Shown here: piece by piece, positions 43,540-52,625 of the stretch
Numbering within the stretch: position 1 is the stretch's first letter
Layout of the letters: the number at the start of each line of letters is the position of its first letter
Translations under genes and position numbers: made by a program
From: Anniella stebbinsi
Taxonomy: Eukaryota > Chordata > Lepidosauria > Squamata > Anniellidae
Assembly: GCA_029215795.1 (NCBI GenBank)
Contig: JARDYH010000004.1
Location: 30,632,001-30,696,000, forward strand
DNA length: 64,000 bases
Direction of reading: 5' to 3'
Notes under the pieces: model-generated
What the model was told of the DNA's origin: nothing
Database searches by the model: none
The model's input: only the letters and a program-made list of their open reading frames with translations

Positions 43540-43840
43540 TAGAGGAAGAGCCGTGCTGGATCCAATCAACGTTCATCTATTCCGCACTCTGTTTATATAG
43601 TGGCCAACCAGCTCCCCACAGGAAACCTACAAGCAGGACATGAATGCAACAGCGCATCCCACCCATGCTCCTCAGCAACTAGTGTACATAGGCAGACTGT
43701 CTTTGATACTGGAGGTAGCTTATAGACACCAGAACTATTAGCCATACATATCCTTGTCTTCCATGAATGCGTTCAATCCCCTTTTAAAGCCATCCAAGTT
43801 GGTGGCCATCACTACATCTTGGTAACTGGAAACATTTTCA
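43540..43840 (+). repeat. Interspersed repeat, 'GCCGTGCTGGATCCAATC' copy
   Basis: 'GAGCCGTGCTGGATCCAATC', 'AGTGGCCAACCAGCTCCCC', 'GATACTGGAGGTAGCTTATA' and 'CCCCTTTTAAAGCCATCC' align with the copy at 1431-2105. This copy has no MITE at the corresponding site near 43780. Confidence 0.8.
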
Positions 43841-43876
43841 TCTGCATCCCATAGGGATGATTTAACTGAACTGGAT

Positions 43877-44011
43877 GCTTCTCAGGCCCTTTCGTTTTGC
43901 CTGGGATAGAGGGAGAGAGGGTGATCCCGGAAGTACCTAATACACACCATTGGAGCACAGGGACCAGGCAGGGGCCATCCCAGGCAAAATGCCTGGTGTG
44001 GAAAGGGTCTC
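43877..44011. mobile_element. Short DNA element with CCTTTC / GGAAAGGG ends
   Basis: 'GGCCCTTTCGTTTTGCCTGG' and 'CCTGGTGTGGAAAGGGTC' are inverted ends. It is probably an internally deleted relative of the element at 40412-40880. 44012-44319 is unassigned. Confidence 0.45.
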
Positions 44012-44319
44012 AGTTTCAGTCGGCTTTCTCCCAATGTTGAATTTAAAAGCTATGCTGCCCCTACCCAGCTTGTCCCAGTATCTAATATATCCGAACCCTT
44101 CCTCTCTACACCACCATCTCATCCACATATTGAAACTCCTCAGCATTGCCTGCCTAGCTGGCCCTGTACAGTTAGCATTTCAGAGAAAGCCGCCTTGGTA
44201 GGCCTGGATTTCAACCTACTATTACCTAGCAACCTAAATTTGGCTTCTAGGACCTCACAACTATGTGTTACCAATGGCACCCTTCTTTAAGGTTAATAAT
44301 TAGCCACCAATAAAATAAT

Positions 44320-44405
44320 CCTAAGCATGTTTACTTGATAGTAGTTACATGTGGTGTTTACTAGATGTTTCATGGGGCTTACACCCAGGTAAGTGTGCAT
44401 AGAAT
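44320..44405. repeat. Short 'GTGTGCATAGAATTGC' repeat
   Basis: 'AATCCTAAGCATGTTTACTT' and 'CACCCAGGTAAGTGTGCATA' are inverted halves of the common short palindromic repeat. Confidence 0.65.
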
Positions 44406-45552
44406 TGCTGTCCAAGCATCTCTGAAATGTGTGTGTCTTTGTGGAAGGATATCCTACCATGGCAGACATTGCAGAGGCAGGGGAAAAACAGATCTGTTCT
44501 CCACCTAAGTTCCCCAGTGCATCTACATTGTTTATGCAGGATCACTGAGGTATAGCAGGCATCCAATATAAAATGCAGAGAGTGCTATCCAGATGCACCT
44601 CCCGTCAAGTAAGATTAACTTTTCACTACACAGCAGTACTTGAAAGATTCCCAAGATGCAAGCAAAGTTGCATGAATGCAGAATGCCCCCAGCCCCCTAC
44701 TTTAAGCTTTAGCTGTCTGGTGAATACTTTAGACAAAGTTTGGTTAAGTAGAGATCAGTGCTGCTAACATATATTGATGATTGGTATAGAATTGTCTCAC
44801 ATCCTAGATTTTAAAATATTATGACAACTGTCCTTGCCAAATGTAGAACAAGAACTAGTATGTTGCTATGGGTGCTCTCTGGGAAAAAAAATACTTCAAT
44901 TAATTATTTCAAGTTTAGAGACTGGAATTTTGTGCTGCTCTGCTGCTGCCCATATGAGAGAGTCAGAGACCGAGAGAGAAAATGGGTTGTTGGGGAGAAA
45001 TAGAGCATATGGAACCAGCTGTCCACCATGCTTCTCTGCTCAACAACAGCACCCCAGAGCAAATGACTCCCTCTTTATTTTAGGTCATATTCCCTAAAAT
45101 GGTAGGTTCTTTCTTTGCTTCTTATGCTGCTAGATGATGTTCTATAGCCAGATCCCGAGGACATTACTGAGATTATTCCCCATTGCTTTCAAGGGGTCGT
45201 ACTTTCAAAGAGTGCATTGAGGATCAGCACGCTGACGGTGCAATGAAATGTGATTGCATCATCACATTTGCAGAGGCAATTCAAGGCCTTCTGTTAAGCT
45301 ACAAACTGAGGATACATTTCCAGTGAGTTCAACCCAACCTCTACGATCCTGTAAGTGGTAAAAGGGCAACCCACCATACCACTGAAATGATCTTTAGGGG
45401 TTATGAGACTCCACATTGTGCAATCTCTGGGTCACCACTCTCCCACAAGTGGTGATCCATCAGTCCTTGCCACTGCTAGGGTGATGGTAAGATGTACCTA
45501 AGGGAAACTGAGCTTACTTCTCTTTAGCCACCCATACCCCCCAGCTTTGGAA
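44406..45552. other. Unassigned sequence
   Basis: No exon, RNA or repeat family was recognised. Confidence 0.5.
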
Positions 45553-45930
45553 ACTAGGGATCAACAAATCTTTCAGTTTCAATTTCTTTCAATTTCTCAT
45601 TTTCCCAACTTTAAGTTTACTTCATCTTGAACTTTGAGAATGTCTCCAATCTTAAGTTTGATTTGTGCTGAACTTTGAGAGGTTGTTTTTTTTAGTCTTC
45701 ATGACTGTACTTTCTGTACTTTCAATATTCATTTCTGTAGCCTTTTTTTGCCAATATAAACAGTAATTTTCCTAACAATGCATTTTTGCACACACACACA
45801 CACATACACCAATATACAGATTTGTGTACACAGTCTTTGATTAGAGAACTCTATTACAAAATTCAGAGAAATGCAAATTTGGGAGGATAAATAAGTTTCA
45901 ATTTGCATAGTGGTTCAAAATATGTTTTTC
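45553..45930 (+). repeat. AT-rich MITE-like repeat, left part
   Basis: It begins 'TAGGGATCAACAAATC' and 'TTTCAATTTCTCATTTTCCC', then runs through a (CA)n tract and 'CAGAGAAATGCAAATTTGGG'. Its left end is the inverted partner of the right end at 47845 ('GATTTGCCCATCCCTA'). Whether the two once formed one element is uncertain. 45931-46488 is unassigned. Confidence 0.5.
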
Positions 45931-46488
45931 TCCCCCATTCTTTTGGGAAACCAAGAGTTAGCATTCCACACTGCACTTTGAAGCCAGGGATATTTGTTGG
46001 CCACCTGAAAGAAGTGCATTTCCACACCCCTCTGCTACCATTGGAGGGAAAAGGGGTCAGTCGTACGCCTGCAATTTTGAGGTGGCTCTCTCTCGGACTT
46101 CCATATAGCTTTCTACCCATGCATAAAGACATATCATTTTAAAAATATAGGGATGATAGGACATCCAAAGGCTGGATCTAAAAGAAGAAACTACTATCCA
46201 AACAATTCTGTCAATGCATCAGCTGCTGCTTTTACAATGAAGAGCTGTCATTCTGAAAATAGTAGAGTTGTTGAACGTTGGGATGGCCGAGTTCAGAAAT
46301 TCTTCTAATCAGACCCTCGCTGCTGGCATTCCATAACAATGCAACACACCTCTCTCAACAAATCTCAGTCCTCTAGCCCATTTTCCAAAGTCATTGCAAG
46401 CCACATTTATGGTTAAGCTGATGACTTGTGAAAGTGTGCCATATCACCTGTGATGCCCATTTTGTATCCTACATGGGTTGCACCTAGG

Positions 46489-47300
46489 AATATATGGATT
46501 TTGTTAAATCCATTCTGTCTGTGTTCCACATATTTTCATGGATCTTTTATTATGCATTCTGCTCATTGATGGAATTGGAATTATTCTTAGGGATGTGCAT
46601 GAATTTTGTTCTTCTTTGCAAATGTACATTCCACTTATTAATGGAGTTGGATTTTTCTCCATTGTAGAAACTTGTGCAAATGTGCAGTTCTGAGAATGCG
46701 CAAATTAGGGATGTGTAACAGATCAGACCCGATCCACGATCCAGCCCGATCCGGCCAAAATTGGAACGTTAATTAACGATTCCAATCTGATTCCCCCCCC
46801 CCCCCCGATTTGGATCGGGAAAAATTGGAAAATCGAACCTCTGTTTTTTGTGTTTTCGCCATAGGCTTGCATTGGGGGAAAGCTTTCTTTCCCCCAATGT
46901 AAACCTATGGCTTAAACACCTAAAATGGCGTCCATTCCGAAAATGGATGTCCTATTTTCAGATCGGAATTGGATTCGATTCGGATGACATCCGATCCGAT
47001 CCAACGCCACAGTGCCGGTCCCGATCCCAATCCCGAACCAATTTTTTGAGACCGTGCACATCTCTAGCGCAAATCTCTTCAAGATGTGCAAATCTCCCCC
47101 AAAAAGCACATTTTTTCACACTTTAGCCTATTTTTTTCTATGAATAAATATGCATGCAATTCCAGCAAATAGAAACTGGTTTGCAAGTCTGTGAAATCCA
47201 TGTGACTTGGAAAAAGCCAGTCTGGTATAGAATCCAACTGGTTGGATTCATAGATATCCAAACTCATTTGAATCCATTGCAGATTTCTCCAACATCCCTG
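46489..47300. mobile_element. MITE with TAGGAATATATGG / ACATCCCTG ends, split by a hAT foldback
   Basis: The left part reads TAGGAATATATGGATTTTGT. The right part ends 'TTGAATCCATTGCAGATTTC' and 'TCCAACATCCCTG'. The same ends and interior ('GGGATGTGCATGAATTTTGT') occur in the 48025-48646 element, which defines the family. 46706-47066 is a later insertion. The flanks match at only 6 of 8 positions. Confidence 0.65.
46706..47066. mobile_element. hAT-like foldback element, TAGGGATGTG family (361 bp)
   Basis: It begins TAGGGATGTGTAACAGATCA and ends 'GACCGTGCACATCTCTA'. A perfect 8-bp duplication, GCGCAAAT, lies at 46698-46705 and 47067-47074. Subterminal 'CCGATCC' clusters lie on both sides of a central palindrome ('CATAGGCTTGCATTGGGGG' against 'CCCCCAATGTAAACCTATG', centred near 46890). 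It is the simplest of the three copies and shares subterminal and central parts with the 1264-bp copy at 59654. Confidence 0.92.
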
Positions 47301-47459
47301 GTTGGACTCCAACCAGGTGCCTCTATTGTCCTACTTTAGCTATGCTACTCTAATCATCTGTCCCAATGTGGTATGGGAAGGAGTTCCATGAATGTTTAGG
47401 GATCTCTGGATCAGGACAATTCAAATCTAGCAGCAGACATAGGAAAGTGGGGAAAATGT

Positions 47460-47860
47460 GTTTTGTTTACATTTTAACATGAACTTAGCAAAATGTGCAC
47501 CAATCTGAGGCCCAACACTTGGTTATCCTTCAAAATTTGCACAATTTTGCAACTGAGTTCTCCAATCAAACAGCACATACACAAATGTGAATATTGGGGG
47601 AAAGTGCCCAACAAATATATTTCTAGTAGTGAACATGACATTAAAATATTCATTATATTGGGAAAATTAATTGCATATATTAGACAACCTTGTGTACAAA
47701 ATTGCCTGCATCAGGAGAAACGCACACAGAAATGTCTACAAATATTTGTGTGAGTATTTTTTTAAAAAAAATCTCAATGCTTGGGATAAATTTAGAAAAA
47801 TTGGGAAAAAATTAGAAACGGAGAGAAACCAAAACTGATAGATTTGCCCATCCCTAAGCA
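47460..47860. repeat. AT-rich MITE-like repeat, right part
   Basis: 'AAATTTGCACAATTTTGC', 'AACGCACACAGAAATGTC' and the terminal 'ATAGATTTGCCCATCCCTAA' belong to the family of 23085, 24805 and 45553. 47301-47459 is unassigned. Confidence 0.55.
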
Positions 47861-48230
47861 GACATTACATAGTATTTTTAACTGACACAGAGTACTTCTG
47901 TTTAGAACACATATGTTTGCCATTCACATCTACTAATGTGAATCTCCACTGGAGAAGGGCCAGAGTTCAGAGCTCATGTTTTGCATGCGGAAAGTCCCAT
48001 ATTCAACCCCCTGGCATCTTCAGGTAGGGACATATGGATTTTGTTAAATCTGTTCCATCTCTATTTCAAGAATTGTCAGGTGTCTTTTGTTCTGCCATCC
48101 ACTCATTAATGGATTTCTTTTTAAGGGATGTACATGAATTCTGTTCCTGTTTGCAAATGCACCTTTGTGCTAATGAGTATTAGTGCAAGGGCACACTTGT
48201 GCAATCTGCACAAGTCCATGGAATCTGCAC

Positions 48231-48364
48231 ATTCTTACCTGGCACTAGAGACACAATGATCATGAAGGTGGTTTTCCCAGGGTGAGACTCATCCATTGCA
48301 CTCCAGGTGTGCTGACCCCTGCAATTTCCCCAAATGTGGGAAACTCGACTGCATAATTTGTGGT
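48231..48364 (+). ncRNA. U1 snRNA retropseudogene segment (134 nt, 5' end to Sm site)
   Basis: The segment aligns without gaps to vertebrate U1 snRNA from its first nucleotide. The 5' splice-site-pairing region reads ATTCTTACCTGG, with one change from the usual start. Stem-loop I-III landmarks follow, including 'GAAGGTGGTTTTCCCAGGG', 'ATCCATTGCACTCC' and 'GTGCTGACCCCTGC'. Then come 'TGTGGGAAACTCGACTGC' and the Sm site AATTTGTGG. Stem-loop IV (the last 30 nt) is absent. Several differences are C-to-T or G-to-A at CpG sites, as expected from decay of a methylated, non-functional copy. No proximal sequence element or 3' box is visible. Sequence continues directly into a LINE tail, so it is a pseudogene produced by reverse transcription rather than a gene. 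Confidence 0.93.
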
Positions 48365-48512
48365 GTTTTTAACTGAATTTTTGGCCAGGCTTAAAGTTTA
48401 AAATGTTTTAAATATTAGTTGTTTTATGTTTTATGTTTTTAAATTTTGTATATTGACTTTTTAATTTTTGTAAACCGCCCAGAGAGCTTTAGCTATGGGG
48501 TGGTATATAAAT

Positions 48513-48545
<33 letters not shown>
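48365..48545 (+). mobile_element. CR1/L2-type LINE 3' UTR fused to U1
   Basis: Directly after the U1 segment comes a T-rich 3' UTR that ends 'TTTTTGTAAACCGCCCAGAG', 'AGCTTTAGCTATGGGGTG' and 'GTATATAAATG', then an (AAT)n tail. This terminus is shared with 12240-12476 and 26000-26275. A possible 11-bp duplication, TGGAATCTGCA, flanks the U1-LINE unit (48219-48229 and 48575-48585). About 20 bp between tail and duplication are unexplained, and similar motifs occur in the host MITE, so this duplication is tentative. Confidence 0.88.
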
Positions 48546-48549
<4 letters not shown>

Positions 48550-48716
48550 TAACTTGAAAATAGTCAATCCACTGTGGAATCTGCAGGTCAGATTCATAGC
48601 AGTCTGAATTCCTTTGAATACACTGCAGATTTCTCTGACATCCCTATCTTCAGGTAGGGCTGGGAAAAGCTCTGAAACCCTGGAGAGCTGCTTCCCATCA
48701 ATGCAGCCCAGGGGTG

Positions 48717-49054
48717 AGCAGAAAGCAGATCTCTGGGTGGTTTAAAGTAGATCAGTGAGCATTTCTGACTCCCAGTTGTTAAGAATGGCAATAACATCAA
48801 ATGACTCTGTCCCCTTCACCACAAATGTATGCTTCTGTAATGTTCAGTTCTGATATCAAACAAATTCTTGGGCTCAGAATTCTTTAATTCCATTCTCCAG
48901 TAGGTAGAACTCAGGGTTCTGGGGGGGGGGGGAAACCCCAAAGTGGGCCCCACGAGCCTGATATCAGCTCTCCCCTTTTGTAAACACTACTGAATTAGAA
49001 GGACCAATGGTATAAAGCAGCTTCCTGTGTTCCAAGTAATGCAGCAATGGAGAA
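48717..49054. other. Mostly unassigned, with a SINE 3' end
   Basis: Poly-G near 48920-48932. 'GGACCAATGGTATAAAGCAG' (about 48991) is a type 2 SINE tail. Confidence 0.5.
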
Positions 49055-49243
49055 GGAGCCATAAATCAATGGTGGAGGACCTGGTTTGTGTACAGAAGAC
49101 CCCAGGTTTTGTCTCCAGTCCCTCTAGTTAAAATGCTTAAGCTAGCAAGTGAGGAGAAAGATCCCAGCCTCAGTGTCGCTGCCAGCCAGAATAGATCATG
49201 GTAGACTAGATAAGACTTGGGGCCAGCATCAGAGGTTGGCATA
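49055..49243 (+). mobile_element. tRNA-derived SINE (type 2), diverged
   Basis: 'AGCCATAAATCAATGGTGG', 'GAAGACCCCAGGTTTTGTC', 'GTCGCTGCCAGCCAGAATAG' and 'ATGGTAGACTAGATAAGAC' are recognisable. The 3' end is cut by the next element. Confidence 0.7.
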
Positions 49244-49598
49244 GGCCTCCTCCACACGAGACGTTTAATGAGCCTTAGAGGCTCATTATAAATTTTACCT
49301 CCACACCAGCGGAGCGCAAAACGGGCGTACAGGCGCGTTATTTCCCCGATAATGCGCATTTTCGAATGCGCGTTAAATAGCGACTTTTATTTTTCTCCGG
49401 CCGTTAAAGCGCATTATCGCGGTGTGAACAAGCGATTATGCGCATTAACGTCTTCTAAAGCGCTTTTTGGACATGAATTAATGCGCTTCGCCGCCTCTCG
49501 CCGCCTCCCGTGCAGAGGGATTAGGCGTAAATGCGCCTCCGCGATAATGCGCATAATCCCGGAACCGGGCGCAAAAGCGCATCCTTGTGGAGGGGGCC
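49244..49598. mobile_element. CpG-rich DNA element with GGCC ends (355 bp)
   Basis: The ends are GGCCTCCTCCACACGAG and 'CTTGTGGAGGGGGCC', flanked by ATA on both sides. The interior is full of GCGCATTA/TAATGCGC motifs in both orientations ('GATAATGCGCATTTTCGAAT', 'TAAAGCGCATTATCGCGG' and others). CpG density is far above the flanks. A 3-bp duplication does not fit hAT. The superfamily is unknown to me; PIF/Harbinger-like elements make 3-bp duplications but usually of TWA. It interrupts a SINE tail. Confidence 0.75.
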
Positions 49599-49689
49599 AT
49601 AGTTGCTCACCTGCCAAAGCCCACATGCCAGCCCTCTTGCCCTGTTTCTCTTCCTCCTTCATGTTTCTGCCTGGTCACCTGTCCTCTGC

Positions 49690-50050
49690 GAAGGTATTTC
49701 TTTATTTACAGCATTGATACACCACTCCACATCTAAACAGATTCTGGAATGATGGTTTACAAAGGTGGGCCCCCACTTGTTGAAGGAGTCACTCAGATTG
49801 TAGCCTCATCTTGGTGAGTTGAGCAGTGCCGCCCTGTTTGGACATGGACATGTTTACAGGCCAGAGCCCCTATCTGTTAAATGGCTTTGAATAGGCCATG
49901 CCTCCTTTTATAAGCAGGGGGCATGGCCTGTTCAAAGCTCAGCCCACCAAAATGATGCTACAATCTGAATGACTCCTTCAACAAGTGGGCCCCCATCTTT
50001 GTAAAACAATGACAAGCAATGAAATAATAAAAAGGCAAAATAAATAAAAT
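49690..50050 (-). mobile_element. LINE 3' end (antisense) split by a palindrome
   Basis: 'TTTATTTACAGCATTGATAC' and 'TCTGGAATGATGGTTTACAA' on one side, and 'TGTAAAACAATGACAAGC' with 'AATAAAAAGGCAAAATAAAT' on the other, look like one antisense LINE UTR. 49755-50005 is inserted between them. Confidence 0.5.
49755..50005. mobile_element. Palindromic DNA element (arms of about 68 bp)
   Basis: 'AAAGGTGGGCCCCCACTTGT', 'TGAAGGAGTCACTCAGATTG' and 'TAGCCTCATCTTGGTG' return as 'CAAAATGATGCTACAATC', 'TGAATGACTCCTTCAACAAG' and 'TGGGCCCCCATCTTT'. The loop also pairs 'GGCCATGCCTCC' and 'GGGGGCATGGCC'. Confidence 0.75.
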
Positions 50051-50057
50051 ACCATAA

Positions 50058-50516
50058 GAGAGTCCCTCCTGCCTCACTGCTGTCACCACTACCCACACAT
50101 TTGCCCTCTCCCTGTGGTCCAAAACTGCACCACTCTCCAGAAGAAGAGGTCAAAGTAAACAGAGGCTTCTACTTTTTTCACTTGCTCTTGTCACTCATCA
50201 TACCTTGCTCTTCACTCATCATATCATGCTCCTGGTGGTTCCGCATGAACCTATGGCCCAACTGGAGTCCACCCGGAGAAGAGACTTTGCTGTGGTGGCC
50301 CCCTTCCTTTGGAACTCCCTGCCTCTGAAGCCTTCCTTGACTGACCAGCCATGGTTTTTATCACTACACTGTTTTGAAAATAAGTAGAAGCCTCTGTTTA
50401 CTTTGCCCTCTTCTTCTGGAGACTGTGCAGCTTTGGACAAGAGGGAGAGGGCAAATGAGTGGGTAGAGGTGACAGCGATGAGGCAGGCAGGACGAGGCAG
50501 GCAGGACTCTCTCATG
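50058..50516. repeat. Inverted repeat with a LINE RT remnant in its loop
   Basis: 'AGAGAGTCCCTCCTGCCTC', 'TTTGCCCTCTCCCTGTGG' and 'GTAAACAGAGGCTTCTAC' on the left are matched by 'GTAGAAGCCTCTGTTTAC', 'ACAAGAGGGAGAGGGCAAA' and 'GCAGGCAGGACTCTCTC' on the right. The arms are about 120 bp each. The loop (about 50240-50345) encodes 'RRRDFAVVAPFLWNSLP', the CR1-like C-terminal motif. Confidence 0.75.
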
Positions 50517-51817
50517 GAAGAGGACCTACCAAGGACATCTTGCCCAAAGGTCCCACAATACCTGGAGCTGGCACTGATAAGACTACTTAATAGGTTTATA
50601 TAACTTCACTAAGTAAGCAGAATTATGCACTGGGATCAAGTAACCATGCTTTCTATACTTATCCTGATCTCACTGAAGTAGTCATGTGGGGTCTCAATAA
50701 CAGTCCAAAGCACATTACCACCAGACTGCACATAGCCCATACTGAATGAATGCTCATTCTATAATGAGTTCCATGTACAATATTTTGTATAACACCCTGT
50801 GATTATTTTAAAAATGATAGACTACTGAGATGATCTGTTACCCTTATTTTAAGCATGCATCTGGAAAAAAGCCTACTAAAAATATAAATATCAATGTGGT
50901 TTTTTTTTCAACTGTTCTAATTTTGGCATTAACACTACAAAATCTAGCTGTGAGGAAGTAATAACCGCCCTTAAATTGCAGGCCTAGTTCTGCAGGCAAA
51001 AACTGAAATCAACAAATGTATGCACTCCCTTTGATGTAGCCAGCATAGCAACAGCCTACCTAGATATAAAAACAATATTTTGGAAAAAAAAGTCAAGAAA
51101 AAAGCAATTTTTCATATTTTAATAGCTTTCATTCCATGTCTTAATAAATGCATGTTTGTAGATTTCTATAAGCATGATGTAGGAAGTCTGCAAATAAATG
51201 TAATTTGCAACAGGGGGATAGCTAACCACTAGCAAACACTTTTGAATAATGAATCCCTACTGTATCAGATGGACGCTATTCATAATAATTCCATGCTTTT
51301 CTCATTTTGTCGTGTACAGTAGCGATTAATCAATTTGCAATGTTATGTCACCCACAACAAATTGCTAGCACCAAGACAAATTTATTGCTTTATGATAAAA
51401 GAACTTGTTTGGGTAGAAATAAATTAAATTTTGGGGTTGTTATTCGACGAGGATGTTTACATATATGACCCATGCAGCGCAGGACAGCTGAGGTGAGGGT
51501 ATCCAATTATTACTCTTGTGTTTTGAGAATAATTCAAAGACATGCAAAAAACAAATGCTATGTTTGTACAGCCAACTAGTCCTTGAAGAGGGTGGGGCCT
51601 CCTGGGGGCCAGGGCAACATGAATAAAAGTCTGAAAAAAAGGTTACATTTATTGGGGGCAAATCTTCTTCGTTTCCTGGAGTTTATCTGTTCTCGTACGT
51701 TTTTGAGGTACTCTTTTGTATTGTGTAAGCCGAAAAGGAAGATTGGTTCTCAAAGATAAATCCAACATAATATGCTTTACACTTTCTCGCCTCTTCTTTT
51801 CCAACAGAAACATGGGG

Positions 51818-51819
<2 letters not shown>
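50517..51819. other. Mostly unassigned; possible conserved noncoding sequence at 51180-51420
   Basis: The stretch is AT-rich and free of recognised repeats. The part at about 51180-51420 contains homeobox-like core motifs (GATTAATCAATTT, ATAATTCC). This is suggestive of a noncoding regulatory element but is not evidence of one. Confidence 0.3.
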
Positions 51820-51873
<54 letters not shown>

Positions 51874-51874
51874 C
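51820..51874. repeat. (TC)n/(TTTC)n microsatellite
   Basis: About 15 TC units followed by about six TTTC units. Confidence 0.95.
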
Positions 51875-52309
51875 AATGGATTTTCATATAGGCCTTATAA
51901 AGAGAAAGCAATCCTACAAGCATTTAGCATAAATGCTGGCTTCCTGCCGGCAAGGTGGAAGGAGTGACAGAGGCTATTTTTGCTTCTCAGTCCTGCATTT
52001 GAGCATTTTTCATAAAAGAGGCCTCTGAACCCATCTAACTTGCACACTCTCGCAGGGGTGGGGGTGGGGGATAACACACCCTAATGCACGCATTTCCTCC
52101 CTTCCTGAAGTCAGAGCCACAACCTCAGGGAAGGGAGCCGCCACAGAGCTTAAGATGGTGGTTGGGAGAGGCTTCTGGTGGCCGGTAGATCCACATTTGG
52201 ATCTTCTGCTCCATGATCAGAGCTTTGTCTCTGGCCTCAGAAGGGGGGTAACCGGTGCATCTATGACCCCTCAGATGCTGTCTAGCGGCCCCAGGATTGC
52301 GCTCATATT
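51875..52309. other. Unassigned sequence
   Basis: GC-richer in 52090-52300. No repeat family was recognised. Confidence 0.45.
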
Positions 52310-52460
52310 TATTTCATTATTTATGAGTTGACTTTCAGCTCAAATATCCCCCCAACCCAATTTACAATGAAAACGTAAAACAATTTAAAAACATTAAAAA
52401 TGGTAAAACTTAAAACAAAACAAAACACCACAATAGATCTTTCCAGGCTGATTCACATAG
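52310..52460 (-). mobile_element. Possible LINE 3' end (antisense)
   Basis: 'TATTTATTTCATTATTTATG', 'CAATTTACAATGAAAACG' and an A-rich stretch resemble an antisense CR1-like UTR. Confidence 0.45.
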
Positions 52461-52544
52461 AAAAGGTATAAAACAATCAATACATAATAAAACAACAGTC
52501 AAGAAAAGAGGAGAATAATGCCCAAGCCCCTAGCAACATAGGAC

Positions 52545-52625
52545 CACCCTGATCCTAAGCATGTTTACTCAGAAATAAGTCCAGCCATGCACAGTGGGGA
52601 TTACCACCAAGTAAATAGGTGTAGG
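52545..52625. repeat. Short 'GATCCTAAGCATGTTTACTC' repeat
   Basis: 'TGATCCTAAGCATGTTTACT' and 'ACCAAGTAAATAGGTGTAGG' are inverted halves of the common short repeat. Confidence 0.65.

Larger units (their letters stand above)
48025..48646. mobile_element. hAT-like MITE inserted in a SINE (622 bp with its own insert)
   Basis: It starts TAGGGACATATGGATTTTGT and ends 'AGATTTCTCTGACATCCCTA'. Flanking 8-bp duplications TCTTCAGG are perfect (48017-48024 and 48647-48654). It is the same family as 46489-47300. The interior is enlarged by the U1-LINE insertion at 48231-48545, so the original element was about 290 bp. Confidence 0.88.
47945..48716 (+). mobile_element. tRNA-derived SINE (type 2) split by a MITE
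   Basis: The left part (47945-48024) has 'TTTGCATGCGGAAAGTCCC', a degraded B box ('ATTCAACCCCC') and 'TGGCATCTTCAGG'. The right part (48647-48716) restarts with TCTTCAGG and continues 'TAGGGCTGGGAAAAGC' and 'CTGGAGAGCTGCTTCCC'. TCTTCAGG is duplicated on both sides of the insert. A SINE 3' end at about 48975-49035 ('GAAGGACCAATGGTATAAAG') may be the rest of this copy, displaced by a further insertion. Confidence 0.8.

Noticed and set aside
48231..48364. Functional U1 snRNA gene
   Set aside because: It lacks stem-loop IV, has base changes including one in the 5' pairing region, shows no proximal sequence element or 3' box, and is fused to a LINE tail.
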